Assembly: GCF_008312835.1 (NCBI RefSeq)
Contig: NZ_VSKS01000014.1
Location: 1 to 64,000, forward strand
DNA: 64,000 nt
Origin: Streptomyces marokkonensis
GTDB taxonomy: Bacteria > Actinomycetota > Actinomycetes > Streptomycetales > Streptomycetaceae
Direction of reading: 5' to 3'
The notes under the pieces are model-generated. The model worked only from the letters and a program-made list of their open reading frames with translations. It searched no databases and was not told the origin of the DNA. The translations under genes and the position numbers were made by a program. Numbering within the stretch: the first letter of the stretch is position 1; the number at the start of each line of letters is the position of its first letter. Shown here piece after piece: positions 16,758 through 28,514 of this stretch.

Positions 16758-17858
16758 ATGATCGCTCGGATCGGGCCGCTCGCGGCGCGGTGGACGACCG
16801 CGGTGCCGGCCATCGCCGTGGTGCTGCTGGCGCTGACCTGGGGGCGGGATCTGCCCGGCTGGCTCGTCGTGGTGGTGACCCTGGTTCTCGCGGGATCGGT
16901 GCTGGCGGCGGTGCATCATGCCGAGGTGGTCGCGCACCGGGTCGGTGAGCCCTTCGGCTCCCTGGTCCTGGCCGTCGCCGTCACCGTCATCGAGGTGGCG
17001 CTGATCGTCACGCTGATGATCGACGGCGGGGACAAGAGCGCGACGCTCGCCAGAGACACCGTGTTCGCGGCCGTGATGATCACCGTCAACGGAATCCTCG
17101 GGCTGAGTCTGCTGGTCGGCTCGCTGCGTCACGGCACGGCCGTCTTCAATTCCGAGGGCACGGGAGCGGCCCTCGCCACGGTGGCCACCCTGGCGACCCT
17201 CAGCCTGGTCCTGCCGACGTTCACCACCAGCAAGCCGGGCCCGGAGTTCTCCACCGTGCAACTCACGTTCGCGGCGGTCTCCTCGCTGATCCTCTACGCC
17301 CTGTTCGTCGCGACCCAGACCGTCAGACATCGCGACTACTTCCTGCCGGTGGCCAAGCAGGGCGAGGCGACCGCGCCCGACGAGCACGCCCCGGCGCCGT
17401 CCACCCGCACCGCGCTGATCAGTCTGGGACTGCTGGGCCTGGCCCTGGTCGGAGTGGTCGGCCTGGCCAAGGGGGTCTCGCCCACGATCGAGTCGGGCGT
17501 GGAGGGCGCGGGGCTGCCCCACTCCGTCGTCGGTGTGATCATCGCCCTGCTGGTCCTCCTCCCGGAGACCATCGCCGCGGTGCGGGCCGCGCGCCGCGAC
17601 CAGGTGCAGACCAGCATGAACCTCGCACTCGGCTCGGCGATGGCCAGTATCGGCCTGACCATCCCCGCCGTCGCGCTGGCCTCCCTCTGGCTCACCGGCC
17701 CCCTCGTCCTCGGCCTCGGCAGCACCCATATGGTGCTGCTCGCCCTGACCATGGTGGTGGGCGCGCTGACCGTGGTGCCCGGCCGGGCCACGCCGCTTCA
17801 GGGCGGTGTGCACCTCGTGCTGCTCGCCGCCTACCTGGAGCTGGCGGTCAATCCGTAG
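16758..17858 (+). CDS. Ca2+/H+ antiporter (CaCA/ChaA-Cax type)
   Basis: 366 aa cation antiporter with about 11 membrane helices in two homologous halves. Half 1 carries [16 protein letters not shown]. Half 2 carries [20 protein letters not shown] followed by [19 protein letters not shown]. These are the acidic-helix motifs of ChaA/Cax exchangers. Likely expels Ca2+ (possibly Na+/K+) using the proton gradient. The ATG at 16758 was chosen where homology begins. An in-frame ATG at 16605, closely preceded by AGGAGG, would add about 51 Arg-rich residues and cannot be excluded. It lies just after terC and meets the next gene tail to tail. Confidence 0.88.
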   Translation: MIARIGPLAARWTTAVPAIAVVLLALTWGRDLPGWLVVVVTLVLAGSVLAAVHHAEVVAHRVGEPFGSLVLAVAVTVIEVALIVTLMIDGGDKSATLARDTVFAAVMITVNGILGLSLLVGSLRHGTAVFNSEGTGAALATVATLATLSLVLPTFTTSKPGPEFSTVQLTFAAVSSLILYALFVATQTVRHRDYFLPVAKQGEATAPDEHAPAPSTRTALISLGLLGLALVGVVGLAKGVSPTIESGVEGAGLPHSVVGVIIALLVLLPETIAAVRAARRDQVQTSMNLALGSAMASIGLTIPAVALASLWLTGPLVLGLGSTHMVLLALTMVVGALTVVPGRATPLQGGVHLVLLAAYLELAVNP

Positions 17859-17878
17859 AACGGCGGTTCCGCCCGGCT

Positions 17879-18928
17879 TCAGTACGTGACGGTGACGCGC
17901 CGGGCGGGACCGTCGACACGGACCAGGCCGCCGTAGGGGATCACCAGCTGCGGATCGGTGTGCCCGAGGTCCACGTCGAAGACGACGAGCGCCTCGGGCG
18001 CGTAGGCCCGCATCGCCCGCGTCACGGCCTCGCGCTGCTCGGCGGCGTAGGCCGCGGCCTCCACGGGAGTGCGGGGCCGGTCGAAGAACCAGGTCTTGGG
18101 GCGGCCCATCAGGAGCGCCGAGAAGCGCCCGAGCAGTCCCCGCTCGCCCATGTTCCGCAGGGTGCGGAAGACCTCCTCCCCGCTCGGCATCTCCTCCGAG
18201 GTCTCCAGGAACAGCACGCCGCCGTCGTACTCGGACAGGTCCCGCGCGACCCCGCGGCCGGCCATCAGCATCCAGCCGAGGACCTCCAGACACCCGCCCC
18301 AGGTGCGGCCCTCGGCCACGCGATCGGCGTTCAGCCAGATCCAGCCCGTCCCCGGCCGCGTCTCCGGCTCCGCGTCGAACGTCGCCGGGTCCGCCCAGTC
18401 CCGGTCGATGTCGCGCCACCGCTCGGCGGGGCGCAGCTCGTACTCGCCGGAGGTGAACAGCGCGGCCCGCAGGGAATCGGCGGTCTGCGGATGCATCGCC
18501 CCGGGGCGGCCCAGCTCGGCCATCACGCTCGCCCCGTGGAACCCGACGATGCCGGTCTCGCGGAGAAAGGCGAGGAGGTTGGTGTTGTCGCTCGTCCCGA
18601 AGAACGGCTTCGGGTTGGCGCGGATCAACTCCCGGTCCAGCAGGGGCACCACGGTGATCTGGTCGTCACCGCCGATCGACGCGATGACCGCCTTGATCTC
18701 CGGGGCGGCGAAGGCGGCGTGGATGTCGTCGGCACGCTGCCGCGGTGTCGAGCCCATCGTGCGCGTCGCCGGATACTCGACCGGCTCCAGGGCGTACTCC
18801 TCGCGCAGCCGTCGCAGCCCCAGCTCGTAGGGGAGCGGGAGGAGCCCCGGAAGACCCGAGGAGGGGGAGAGCACGGCGACGCGGTCACCCGGGGAGGGCT
18901 TGGGAGGGTACGAGGGGGTCGTCGTCAT
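17879..18928 (-). CDS. S66-family LD-carboxypeptidase / MccF-like peptidase
   Basis: 349 aa serine peptidase of family S66, related to LD-carboxypeptidase (muropeptide recycling) and to MccF, which inactivates microcin-type peptidyl nucleotides. The nucleophile is Ser113 in [11 protein letters not shown]. The Glu is in [13 protein letters not shown] and the His in [15 protein letters not shown] near the C-terminus, so the Ser-Glu-His triad is complete. No signal peptide, so cytoplasmic. Its size and the SIGGDDQ block are closer to MccF-type S66 proteins than to E. coli LdcA. Confidence 0.87.
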   Translation of the reverse strand: MTTTPSYPPKPSPGDRVAVLSPSSGLPGLLPLPYELGLRRLREEYALEPVEYPATRTMGSTPRQRADDIHAAFAAPEIKAVIASIGGDDQITVVPLLDRELIRANPKPFFGTSDNTNLLAFLRETGIVGFHGASVMAELGRPGAMHPQTADSLRAALFTSGEYELRPAERWRDIDRDWADPATFDAEPETRPGTGWIWLNADRVAEGRTWGGCLEVLGWMLMAGRGVARDLSEYDGGVLFLETSEEMPSGEEVFRTLRNMGERGLLGRFSALLMGRPKTWFFDRPRTPVEAAAYAAEQREAVTRAMRAYAPEALVVFDVDLGHTDPQLVIPYGGLVRVDGPARRVTVTY

Positions 18929-19030
18929 GGGGGAAGGCTAGGACCCGACGGCCGTGCGCCGCACCGTGATAAACCGGGTGCGAGCAGCGGTTCCGGCGGG
19001 AACCGACCCACCCGACCGACCGGAGGAACC

Positions 19031-19504
19031 GTGCCCCGCACCCTGGCCAGCGCCCCGATCATGATCCTCAACGGCCCCAACCTGAACCTCCTCGGGCAGC
19101 GCCAGCCGGAGATCTACGGGTCCGACACGCTCGCCGACGTGGAGGCGCTGTGCGCGAAGGCGGCGGCAGCGCGGGGCGGCACGGTGGACCTGCGGCAGTC
19201 CAACCACGAGGGCCGGCTGGTGGACTGGATCCACGAGGCCCGGCTGAACCACTGCGGGATCGTGATCAATCCCGGCGCCTACTCGCACACCTCCGTCGCG
19301 ATCCTGGACGCCCTCAACGCCTGTGACGGCCTGCCCGTGATCGAGGTGCACATCTCCAACATCCACCGGCGCGAGTCCTTCCGGCACCACTCCTACGTCT
19401 CCCTGCGCGCCGACGGGGTCATCGCGGGGTGCGGGGTGCAGGGCTATGTGTTCGCGGTGGAGCGGATCGCGGCGCTCGCCGGCCCGGGACTGACCGAGGC
19501 GTGA
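19031..19504 (+). CDS. aroQ: 3-Dehydroquinate dehydratase, type II
   Basis: 157 aa type II dehydroquinase that converts 3-dehydroquinate to 3-dehydroshikimate in aromatic amino-acid synthesis. All active-site motifs are present: [18 protein letters not shown] (catalytic Arg and Tyr), [23 protein letters not shown] and [17 protein letters not shown] (catalytic His). GTG start with GGAGG 4 nt upstream. The length is exactly that usual for Streptomyces AroQ. Confidence 0.97.
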   Translation: MPRTLASAPIMILNGPNLNLLGQRQPEIYGSDTLADVEALCAKAAAARGGTVDLRQSNHEGRLVDWIHEARLNHCGIVINPGAYSHTSVAILDALNACDGLPVIEVHISNIHRRESFRHHSYVSLRADGVIAGCGVQGYVFAVERIAALAGPGLTEA

Positions 19505-19516
19505 GCCCCGTGCGGC

Positions 19517-19544
19517 CGGGCGGGCCCTCCTCACGGTCCGCCCG
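19517..19544. terminator. Convergent terminator between aroQ and the MBL gene
   Basis: Inverted repeat CGGGCGG (19517-19523) / CCGCCCG (19538-19544) fills the 45-nt gap between two tail-to-tail genes and can serve both strands. Confidence 0.6.
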
Positions 19545-19549
19545 CGCCC

Positions 19550-20206
19550 TTACCAGCCCCGCGCGTGCCACTCCGGCAGATGCGGGCGCTCCGCGCCCAG
19601 GGTGGTGTCGTTGCCGTGGCCGGGGTAGACCCAGGTCTCGTCCGGGAGCACGCCGAAGATCTTGGTCTCCACATCGTGGATCAGACGGGCGAACGCCTTC
19701 GGATCCTTGCGGGTGTTGCCCACACCGCCCGGGAACAGGCAGTCCCCCGTGAACACATGCGGATGCCCGTGGGGGTCGTCGTAGACGAGGGCGATCGAGC
19801 CGGGGGTGTGCCCGGCCAGATGGCGGGCGGTGAGCTCCACCTGTCCCACGCGGATGACGTCGCCGTCGTCGACCAGTACGTCGGTCGGCACCGGGATGCC
19901 CTCGGCGTCGTCCCGGCCCGCGTGGGTGCGGGCGCCGGTGGCCGCCACGACCTCGGCGAGCGCCTGCCAGTGGTCCCCGTGGCGGTGGGTGGTGACGACG
20001 GACGCGATGCCGTCGTCACCGATCGTGCCCAGCAGGGTCCTCGCGTCGTTGGCCGCGTCGATCAGCAACTGCTCGTCGGTGGCCCGGCAACGCAGCAGAT
20101 AGGCGTTGTTGTCCATGGGGCCGACCGCGATCTTGGTGATCATCAGGTCCTTGAGTTCGTGCACGTCGGCTGGGCCGCCGACCGTCACCCGACCGCTGTA
20201 CGTCAT
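19550..20206 (-). CDS. Metallo-beta-lactamase-fold hydrolase (glyoxalase II-like)
   Basis: 218 aa MBL-fold hydrolase. Metal ligands: VTTHRHGDHWQA (HxHxDH), the His of LAGHTPGSIAL, the Asp of FTGDCLFPGGVGN and the final His of YPGHGNDTTLG. This single-domain pattern is that of hydroxyacylglutathione hydrolase-like proteins. In mycothiol-using actinomycetes the thiol substrate would differ. Next on the same strand upstream is an MDMPI-family gene 75 nt away, so a joint thiol-metabolism role is possible but unproven. Confidence 0.85.
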   Translation of the reverse strand: MTYSGRVTVGGPADVHELKDLMITKIAVGPMDNNAYLLRCRATDEQLLIDAANDARTLLGTIGDDGIASVVTTHRHGDHWQALAEVVAATGARTHAGRDDAEGIPVPTDVLVDDGDVIRVGQVELTARHLAGHTPGSIALVYDDPHGHPHVFTGDCLFPGGVGNTRKDPKAFARLIHDVETKIFGVLPDETWVYPGHGNDTTLGAERPHLPEWHARGW

Positions 20207-20281
20207 GGCCGTCAGCCTATCGCCGGAACCCGCGCCGGTCGTCCCGGCACCCGGGCCCCGGCGTCCGGGCTCCCCGGCGTC

Positions 20282-20971
20282 CTACAGCGGGGGAAGCGAC
20301 GGAAGGCCGCCGCCCTTCACCGCCAGGCCGGAGCCGTCCCGGCGGCCGGCGAGCCAGCCGAGCAGGTCGGCGGGTGTCCCCTCGACCGCGACCGGGCCGC
20401 CGTCCGCCCCGCCGCCGGTCGTCCAGGTCCTGCCGTCCGCGGTGGCCAGGGCGGTCGGCGGAACGTCCCGGTGACCGGCGAACCGCGCCGCGAGGAAGTC
20501 GATCTCCCGCTCCGTGAAGTCCTCCGGCAGGTCCTCCAGCTCGTAGCCGATCCCGAGGTCCACGTGGTGCAGCTCCACCTCGGCCCACCGCCGGAACGGG
20601 ACCCGCTCCGCCCGGTCGGTGACACCGTTGCGCAGTTCCACCGTGCGCGACCAGTCCGCCGGTGCCGCGCCCGCCGCGCGGAAGCGCTCCGCGCTCTCCC
20701 TCAGGTCGGTGAGGTGCGCGTCGAGGGGACGCGGGGCTCCCCGCTCGATGTCGGCGTCCCGGGCCTCGCCGGAGACGTACATGGGACGTCCCTCCAGGAC
20801 GTTCAGCAGGGCGTCGGCGTTGCGGGCCAGGTGGGCCAGGACATGGCCGCGGGTCCAGCCGGGCAGGCGTGACGACTGGGTCACAGCCGCGTTGTCCAGG
20901 GTGCCGACCGCGGTGAGCAGCCGCTCCGTAGCGGCTTGTACAGACGCCAGGTCATCAGCGTGATCAATCAT
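20282..20971 (-). CDS. Maleylpyruvate isomerase family (DinB/MDMPI) protein
   Basis: 229 aa mycothiol-dependent maleylpyruvate isomerase-like protein, a four-helix bundle (DinB fold) with a C-terminal MDMPI domain. Metal-binding histidines are visible in [17 protein letters not shown] and [23 protein letters not shown] start at MIDHADDL. It follows a -10-like TAGGGT by exactly 7 nt, so the mRNA is probably leaderless. Substrate unknown. Confidence 0.83.
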   Translation of the reverse strand: MIDHADDLASVQAATERLLTAVGTLDNAAVTQSSRLPGWTRGHVLAHLARNADALLNVLEGRPMYVSGEARDADIERGAPRPLDAHLTDLRESAERFRAAGAAPADWSRTVELRNGVTDRAERVPFRRWAEVELHHVDLGIGYELEDLPEDFTEREIDFLAARFAGHRDVPPTALATADGRTWTTGGGADGGPVAVEGTPADLLGWLAGRRDGSGLAVKGGGLPSLPPL

Positions 20972-20978
20972 GGTGCTG

Positions 20979-21007
20979 ACCCTAGTCCCGTCACACCTTC
21001 GGGTGAA
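20979..21007 (-). promoter_or_regulatory. Leaderless promoter with inverted repeat
   Basis: On the minus strand TTCACC (21007-21002), 17 nt, TAGGGT (20984-20979), then 7 nt to the ATG. The -35 is embedded in the inverted repeat CACCTTC-GGGT-GAAGGTG (plus strand 20994-21011), a possible repressor site. No damage-type motif is present here. Confidence 0.6.
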
Positions 21008-21116
21008 GGTGGTGAACCGGCACGCTAAATCGAATGCACGTGCTATATGGTCGGGTGCGGCGTCGGGCATGCTGGAGAGCCGGGGATTGTTGACAACCCG
21101 TGAACCCGAACCGGCG

Positions 21117-21139
21117 TTGTCAGTGGCTCCCCCTAGTCT
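21117..21139 (+). promoter_or_regulatory. RecA-NDp/PafBC-type DNA-damage promoter of uvrA
   Basis: TTGTCAGTG (21117-21125), 8 nt, TAGTCT (21134-21139): full agreement with tTGTCRgtg-N8-TAnnnT. Transcription would start near 21146, leaving a ~49-nt leader with AAGAAAGG before the uvrA GTG. Confidence 0.85.
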
Positions 21140-21194
21140 GAGAAGGACGGGGGCCCCGCCCCTGTCACTTCTCTCAAGAAAGGTGCGGACCGGC

Positions 21195-24209
<3,015 letters not shown>

Positions 24210-24223
24210 CCGGCGCGGCCCGC

Positions 24224-24280
24224 ACGCACGCGCCGTGCCGCCGGGGCCCACGCCCCGTGCTGCACGGCGCGCGCGTGCGT
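24224..24280. terminator. Convergent terminator between uvrA and the sugar kinase
   Basis: Left arm ACGCACGCGCCGTGC (24224-24238) pairs with GCACGGCGCG...TGCGT ending at 24280, with a 4-nt bulge and an inner GGGGCCCACGCCCC loop hairpin. It fills the 70-nt convergent gap. Confidence 0.6.
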
Positions 24281-25197
24281 CAGGAGCCCTCCGGCTCCAG
24301 CTCGTGCGCGTACGGCGGTTCCGCGCCCGCACGGGAGCAGGTGACCGCCGCCGCGCGCGCCGCGAAACCGAGCAGACCCTTCCAGCCCTCCGACCCCAGT
24401 GCGGCCACGCCCTCCTCACTGAGCGCGTCACGGGCCGCCAGGCCGTGCAGCAGCGCCGCGTTCACCGTGTCGCCGGCGCCGATCGTGTCCACCACCCGCA
24501 CCCGCTCACCCGGTACGGAGTACTCCTCGCCCTCGCGGGTGAGCACGGTCAGCCCGTCGCCGCCCCGGGTGACCACGACCGCCGCCGGACCTGCCGCCAG
24601 CCACTCCCGCGGTGCCCCGCCGAGCCACTGGGCGTCCTCCTCCGACAGTTTCAGCAGCGACACCGACGGCAGCCAGCTCCTGAACCGGGCCCGGTAGGCG
24701 CCGGGATCCGGTATCAGCCCGGGCCGGACATTGGGGTCAAGCGCCGTGAACACGCCCCGCGCGGACGCGGTGCGCATCAGCTCCTCGTAGGCGCTCGCTC
24801 CCGGCTCCAGCACGAGTGAGCAGGTTCCGAAGGAGACCGCGCGGGTGCCGGCGGGCAACGCCGCGGGCGCCGTGAAGAGCCGGTCCGCGGTCCCTTCCAC
24901 GTAGAAGGAGTACGCCGCCGAGCCGTCCGTGCCCACGGTGGCCACGGCGAGCGTCGTCGGCTCGTCGCCCCGCTGCACGGACGCCACGTCCACCCCGGTC
25001 TCCCGGAGCCGTTCCAGCAGCGCCTCGCCGAAGGCGTCACGGGACACCCGGGAGCAGAAGGCGGCGGGGGAGCCGAGGCGGCCCAGCGCCACCGCCGTGT
25101 TGAAGGGGCCGCCGCCGAGTGCGGGCGTCAGCGCCGCGAGCGCGCCCGCGCCCCGCGGTACCAGGTCGATCAGTGCCTCACCGGCTACGACGATCAC
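24280..25197 (-). CDS. PfkB-family sugar kinase (fructokinase-like)
   Basis: 305 aa ribokinase-fold sugar kinase. Motif 1 is GGGPFNTAVALGRLG; motif 2 with the catalytic Asp is DTIGAGDTVNAALLHG. The N-terminal VVAGEALIDLVP and the anion-hole region match fructokinases. The gene lies 48 nt downstream of a LacI regulator on the same strand, so the two are probably co-transcribed and sugar-induced. The substrate (fructose or another ketose) is inferred from family resemblance only. Confidence 0.85.
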   Translation of the reverse strand: MIVVAGEALIDLVPRGAGALAALTPALGGGPFNTAVALGRLGSPAAFCSRVSRDAFGEALLERLRETGVDVASVQRGDEPTTLAVATVGTDGSAAYSFYVEGTADRLFTAPAALPAGTRAVSFGTCSLVLEPGASAYEELMRTASARGVFTALDPNVRPGLIPDPGAYRARFRSWLPSVSLLKLSEEDAQWLGGAPREWLAAGPAAVVVTRGGDGLTVLTREGEEYSVPGERVRVVDTIGAGDTVNAALLHGLAARDALSEEGVAALGSEGWKGLLGFAARAAAVTCSRAGAEPPYAHELEPEGS

Positions 25198-25245
25198 GAG
25201 AGAGGTCCTTTCTCGGAGGGCTCGGGACTCGGGGTGCGCGGGATG

Positions 25246-26298
25246 CTACGGCCGATCGGAATCCCCTGGCCGTCGCCGTTCATCCGGGCAGCCGCAGGAA
25301 TTCCGGTGCACGAAGGCGCACGGGAGCCGTTCGGTCCGCGCCGGGCGGTCCGGCGCGGCGAGGCGGTCCAGGAGCATGTGCACGGCGCGGGCCCCGATGT
25401 CCTTGCTGGGCTGGGCGACTGCCGTCAGGCGGGGTGAGAACAGGTCCGCCCAGGCGAAGTCGTCGAAGCAGCACAGGGCGATGTCCCCGGGCACGGACAG
25501 CCCGTGGGCCCGCAGGGCCCGCAGCGCGCCGATCGTCATGGCGTTGTTGGCGGTGACCAGCGCGGTGGGACGCGAACCGAGGGCCAGCAGGCCTGCGGTG
25601 GCCCGTTCCGCCCCCGCCGACGCGGAGTCGCCGTGCACCAGGATCCGCTCGTCGTACGGCAGACCGGCGGCCGCCAGTCCGTGCCGGTACCCGGTGATCC
25701 GCTCGGTGGTCGTGCTGAGCCCCGGCAGCCCCGCGACCAGGGCGATGCGGCGGTGTCCGAGACCGGCGAGATGGGTGACCAGGCGGGCCGTCGGTCCGGC
25801 GCTCTCGGCGCAGACCTGGTCGAAGCGCGGTCCGTCGACGTCCCCGGGCGCGTCGACCAGCCGGTCCAGGAACACGGCGGGCACCCGGTGGCGCCCGAGG
25901 TAGGCGAGGAGCTCCCGCGGCCGCGCGGAGGGTGCGACGATCATGCCGTCCACACGGCGCTCATGCAGCAGCTGGACGACCTTGCGCTCGTGGGCCGGGT
26001 CGTCGTGCGGATCGGCGATCAGGAGGCTGTAGCCGTGCTCCAGGGCCGCGGCCTCGACGCCCTGCAGGATCTCCGTGAAGTACGGGTTGCTGATCGCCGA
26101 CACCGCGAGGCCGATCGACCGGGTCCGGGAGGTCACCAGGGAGCGGGCCAGGGTGTTCGGGGTGTAGCCGAGCTCCTCGACCGCGTCCAGGACCGCCTGA
26201 CGGGTGCGGGGCAGCACCGGCCGGGTGTCGTTCAGCACGTGCGAGACGGTGGCGACCGAGACACCGGCGCGCCGCGCCACGTCCACCATGGTGGCCAT
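25246..26298 (-). CDS. LacI-family transcriptional repressor
   Basis: 350 aa LacI/GalR regulator. The N-terminal helix-turn-helix (MVDVARRAGVSVATVSHVLN) and hinge helix (NTLARSLVTSRTRSIGL) are intact, followed by a periplasmic-binding-protein-like sugar domain (ISNPYFTEILQGVE ... LCCFDDFAWADLFSP). ATG at MATMVDVA with GAGGAG about 8 nt upstream. The upstream in-frame extension is basic and lacks homology. It precedes the PfkB kinase, and a 26-bp palindrome lies 70 nt upstream of its start, so autoregulation and kinase control are likely. Confidence 0.92.
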   Translation of the reverse strand: MATMVDVARRAGVSVATVSHVLNDTRPVLPRTRQAVLDAVEELGYTPNTLARSLVTSRTRSIGLAVSAISNPYFTEILQGVEAAALEHGYSLLIADPHDDPAHERKVVQLLHERRVDGMIVAPSARPRELLAYLGRHRVPAVFLDRLVDAPGDVDGPRFDQVCAESAGPTARLVTHLAGLGHRRIALVAGLPGLSTTTERITGYRHGLAAAGLPYDERILVHGDSASAGAERATAGLLALGSRPTALVTANNAMTIGALRALRAHGLSVPGDIALCCFDDFAWADLFSPRLTAVAQPSKDIGARAVHMLLDRLAAPDRPARTERLPCAFVHRNSCGCPDERRRPGDSDRP

Positions 26299-26367
26299 CG
26301 TGCGTTCTCCTCGGGTGCCGGTGCGCTCACGTACTGGGTGGGGACCGTACCCCATCCGATGGGTGGG

Positions 26368-26393
26368 CGTAAACGTTTGCGCAAGCGTTTACG
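26368..26393. promoter_or_regulatory. LacI-type double operator
   Basis: 26-bp near-perfect palindrome centred at 26380/26381 with halves CGTAAACGTTTGC and GCAAGCGTTTACG, one mismatched pair. Each half also contains a CG-centred LacI-family core (AAACGTTT and AAGCGTTT). It lies between the divergent lacI-type and Rieske genes. Confidence 0.82.
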
Positions 26394-26526
26394 CGGACGG
26401 ATGAGGACTGATGCGGACCGAGGGGGAGAGCGCGGCCGGGCGTGGTGGGGCGGTCGCAGGCGGCACGGCCACCCCCGGTATCGTCGCCGGTGACCCCGTC
26501 CACACCGTCCCGCCAGTGGAGCCCTC

Positions 26527-26946
26527 ATGCCCGCCCGACCCGCCGCGAGCCGCCGTACCGTCCTGCGGGGCGCGGCCCTCACCCCCGTCGCAGGACTGGG
26601 CCTCACCGCGTGCGAGGGCGGCGACGACAGGTCCGCCCCGCTGAGCGAGCCCGTCGAGCTCGGCCCCGAGAGCGAGGTCGCCGAAGGCGGCGCGAAGCTG
26701 TACCGGGACCACAACGTCGTGGTCAGCCGGAGCGGCGACGGCACCCTCAAGGCGTACAACACCGTCTGCACGCACGCGGGCTGCCCGATCAACAAGCTGG
26801 ACGGGACGAAGCTGATCTGCCCCTGTCACGGCAGCGAGTTCGACGTCACCACCGGCAAGGTGCTGCGCGAGCCGGCCGTGGCCCCCCTGGTGCCGCTGAC
26901 CGTCGAGGTGAGGAACGGCACGATGGTCGCCGGGCCGCAGACCTGA
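26527..26946 (+). CDS. Exported Rieske [2Fe-2S] lipoprotein
   Basis: 139 aa. The twin-arginine signal (SRRTVLRGAALTPVAG) ends in the lipobox LTAC, so the folded Fe-S protein is exported by Tat and lipid-anchored outside. The Rieske ligands are CTHAGC and CPCHGSEFD (Cys-His / Cys-His), with the conserved Pro-loop residues APLVPL after them. Electron-transfer partner unknown: no oxidase or cytochrome gene is adjacent. ATG start shortly after a GTGGAG site. Confidence 0.93.
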   Translation: MPARPAASRRTVLRGAALTPVAGLGLTACEGGDDRSAPLSEPVELGPESEVAEGGAKLYRDHNVVVSRSGDGTLKAYNTVCTHAGCPINKLDGTKLICPCHGSEFDVTTGKVLREPAVAPLVPLTVEVRNGTMVAGPQT

Positions 26947-26951
26947 GCGGG

Positions 26952-27899
26952 TCAGTCCCAGTCCCAGGAGATCCCCACGTAGCCCGACCGCACACGCGGT
27001 TCCACCAGGTGCACCGAGCGGTGCCGCCCGCTGAGCGGCAGCTCCTGACGCCCCCCGCGCGGCGCCGCCGCCGAATGCTGGGTGAACCGGTGGCAGCGCA
27101 CCGGGAGCACCCCGGAGTCGAAGCACACCTGGAGCGCGTACTGGCCGCCGGGGGAGTCCGCCCCGCGCACGTACTCGCGTGAGACGCCGGCCGTGCCGTC
27201 CTCGACGGCGTAGCGGAAGAGGAAGGTGTCACCGGCCCGCAGCCGGGTGTCGAAGAGCAGCTCGGCGGCGAGCACCCCGGTCTCGTGGTGCCGGCGGACG
27301 CGGCCGGTCCGGCAGTTCTCCAGGGCGTGCACGCTCATCCGCTCCGGCGCGGAACCGGGGTCGCCGTGGTGCACGGCCACATAGCGGTCGACACCGTCCC
27401 GGTGCGCGCGCACGATGTGGTGCGACTCGCGCTCCGCCAGCTCGCGGCGCGTCCCTATCCGCACCCGCTCGTGATGCCCGAGGGTGTGCAGCCCACCGTC
27501 GCGCGGGGTGCCGAACTCGGCCAGCAGCCGGTCCAGCACGCCCGACGCCTCCACCAGGGAGCGGTAGGACCGGCCGGGGGAGCGCCGGTCCGCGGCGCGC
27601 CCGTCCGACGCGGCGAGCAGCCGGATCAGCGACTCCTCCGGCAGCTGCAGGATCTCCTCCAGCGCCCGTACGGCACGCAGTGACTCCGGGCGCTGCGGGC
27701 GGCGGGCGCCCTGCTGCCAGTAACTGAGACTGGTGACGCCGACCTTCACGCCGTGGCGCGACAGATGGTGCTGCACCCGCTGCAGCGGCAGCCCTCGCGC
27801 GGCTATCGCGGCGCGCAGGGCGACGTGGAACGGTCCGCCGCGCAGGGCCGAGTCCAGTTCCGCGGTGGCGACGTCCGCGTGCTGTGTGGCGTGCGGCAT
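26952..27899 (-). CDS. XRE-like DNA-binding protein
   Basis: 315 aa. An N-terminal helix-turn-helix (about residues 20-85: LPLQRVQHHLSRHGVKVGVT then SLSYWQQGARRPQRPES) is followed by a ~200-residue beta-rich C-terminal domain found mainly in Streptomyces proteins of unknown ligand. ATG at MPHATQHAD with AAAGG upstream. It ends 5 nt from the Rieske gene, tail to tail. Likely a transcription regulator; target unknown. Confidence 0.75.
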   Translation of the reverse strand: MPHATQHADVATAELDSALRGGPFHVALRAAIAARGLPLQRVQHHLSRHGVKVGVTSLSYWQQGARRPQRPESLRAVRALEEILQLPEESLIRLLAASDGRAADRRSPGRSYRSLVEASGVLDRLLAEFGTPRDGGLHTLGHHERVRIGTRRELAERESHHIVRAHRDGVDRYVAVHHGDPGSAPERMSVHALENCRTGRVRRHHETGVLAAELLFDTRLRAGDTFLFRYAVEDGTAGVSREYVRGADSPGGQYALQVCFDSGVLPVRCHRFTQHSAAAPRGGRQELPLSGRHRSVHLVEPRVRSGYVGISWDWD

Positions 27900-28091
27900 G
27901 CAGGGGCCTTTCTGTGAATGTCCACAACGGCTGGTCAGACCGTTCGCGCGGGGCATCCCGGAGCCCACCCCCGTCGGCGCGGCGGAGCCTTCACATCCGT
28001 ACGCCGTCGTTCAGGGCCCCGAGTTCCCCCGCATTGAAGCGTGTTGACCAAGTCCCGACAACACCTGAGTCCCCACGGCGGCGCACACCCG

Positions 28092-28131
28092 CCGGGGGCC
28101 GTACCGGCCCGAGGGCCGGTACGGCCCCCGG
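28092..28131 (-). terminator. 40-bp perfect palindrome, terminator of the small downstream-facing gene
   Basis: Two 19-bp arms beginning CCGGGGGCCGTACCGGCCC around a central GA, every base paired. It lies 32 nt beyond the stop of the 56-codon gene transcribed leftwards. The rest of the 264-base spacer 27900-28163 shows no gene, only the upstream region of the XRE gene. Confidence 0.7.
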
Positions 28132-28163
28132 GGCACGTACCGTGATGCGGTTTTCGTCCGGCT

Positions 28164-28334
28164 CTACGCGCCTGAGGCGCCGTCCGGCTCCTGGAGACGG
28201 GGCCGCAGGCGCTTCGCGCGCACGATGTCCGGATCGCGCGGGTCGAGGGATTCGACGAGCGCCGCCGTCTCGTCCGCGTACCGGCGGGACCGGGCCGGCC
28301 GTCGTGGTTTCTCGATCCGCGTCCGTCGCATCAT
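28164..28334 (-). CDS. Small conserved-looking basic protein
   Basis: 56 aa, beginning MMRRTRIEKPRRPARSRRYA, very basic in the first half, then an acidic/basic helix (DETAALVESLDPRDPDIVRA) and a polar end. GGAGG stands 8 nt before the ATG, and a perfect terminator hairpin follows. Both support a real gene despite its size. Arg-rich N-terminus suggests nucleic-acid binding, but I recognise no family. Divergent from uvrC. Confidence 0.65.
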   Translation of the reverse strand: MMRRTRIEKPRRPARSRRYADETAALVESLDPRDPDIVRAKRLRPRLQEPDGASGA

Positions 28335-28484
28335 CCGACCGTCCTCCGACTCGTGACCGCCCTCGTGGCCGCCTCCGTGACCGTGCTCCGGTCGTCCGGA
28401 GGACGGACCCCCCACCTTCCCGCTTCCCGGCCGCCGTAACCCATCCGGGCCCGCCCGGGGCCCGGTGTCCACAGGCCCGCCGCG

Positions 28485-28507
28485 GTGTCGGTCCCCGCCA
28501 GTAGGGT
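28485..28507 (+). promoter_or_regulatory. RecA-NDp/PafBC-type DNA-damage promoter of uvrC
   Basis: GTGTCGGTC (28485-28493), 8 nt, TAGGGT (28502-28507), then 7 nt to the uvrC ATG. The core TGTCRGT is exact; only the outer, weaker positions differ from tTGTCRgtg-N8-TAnnnT. Confidence 0.72.
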
Positions 28508-28514
28508 GTGAGAC

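Noticed and set aside
21107-21120. LexA-type SOS box upstream of uvrA (CGAAC-CGGC-GTTGT)
   Set aside because: The left half fits CGAAC, but the right half is GTTGT rather than GTTCG. The same bases are better explained as part of the TTGTCAGTG damage motif. Uncertain rather than disproved.
20970-21194. N-terminal extension of uvrA by 75 codons
   Set aside because: The extension covers the uvrA promoter, has no similarity to UvrA, and the GTG at 21195 has a ribosome-binding site and begins the conserved sequence.
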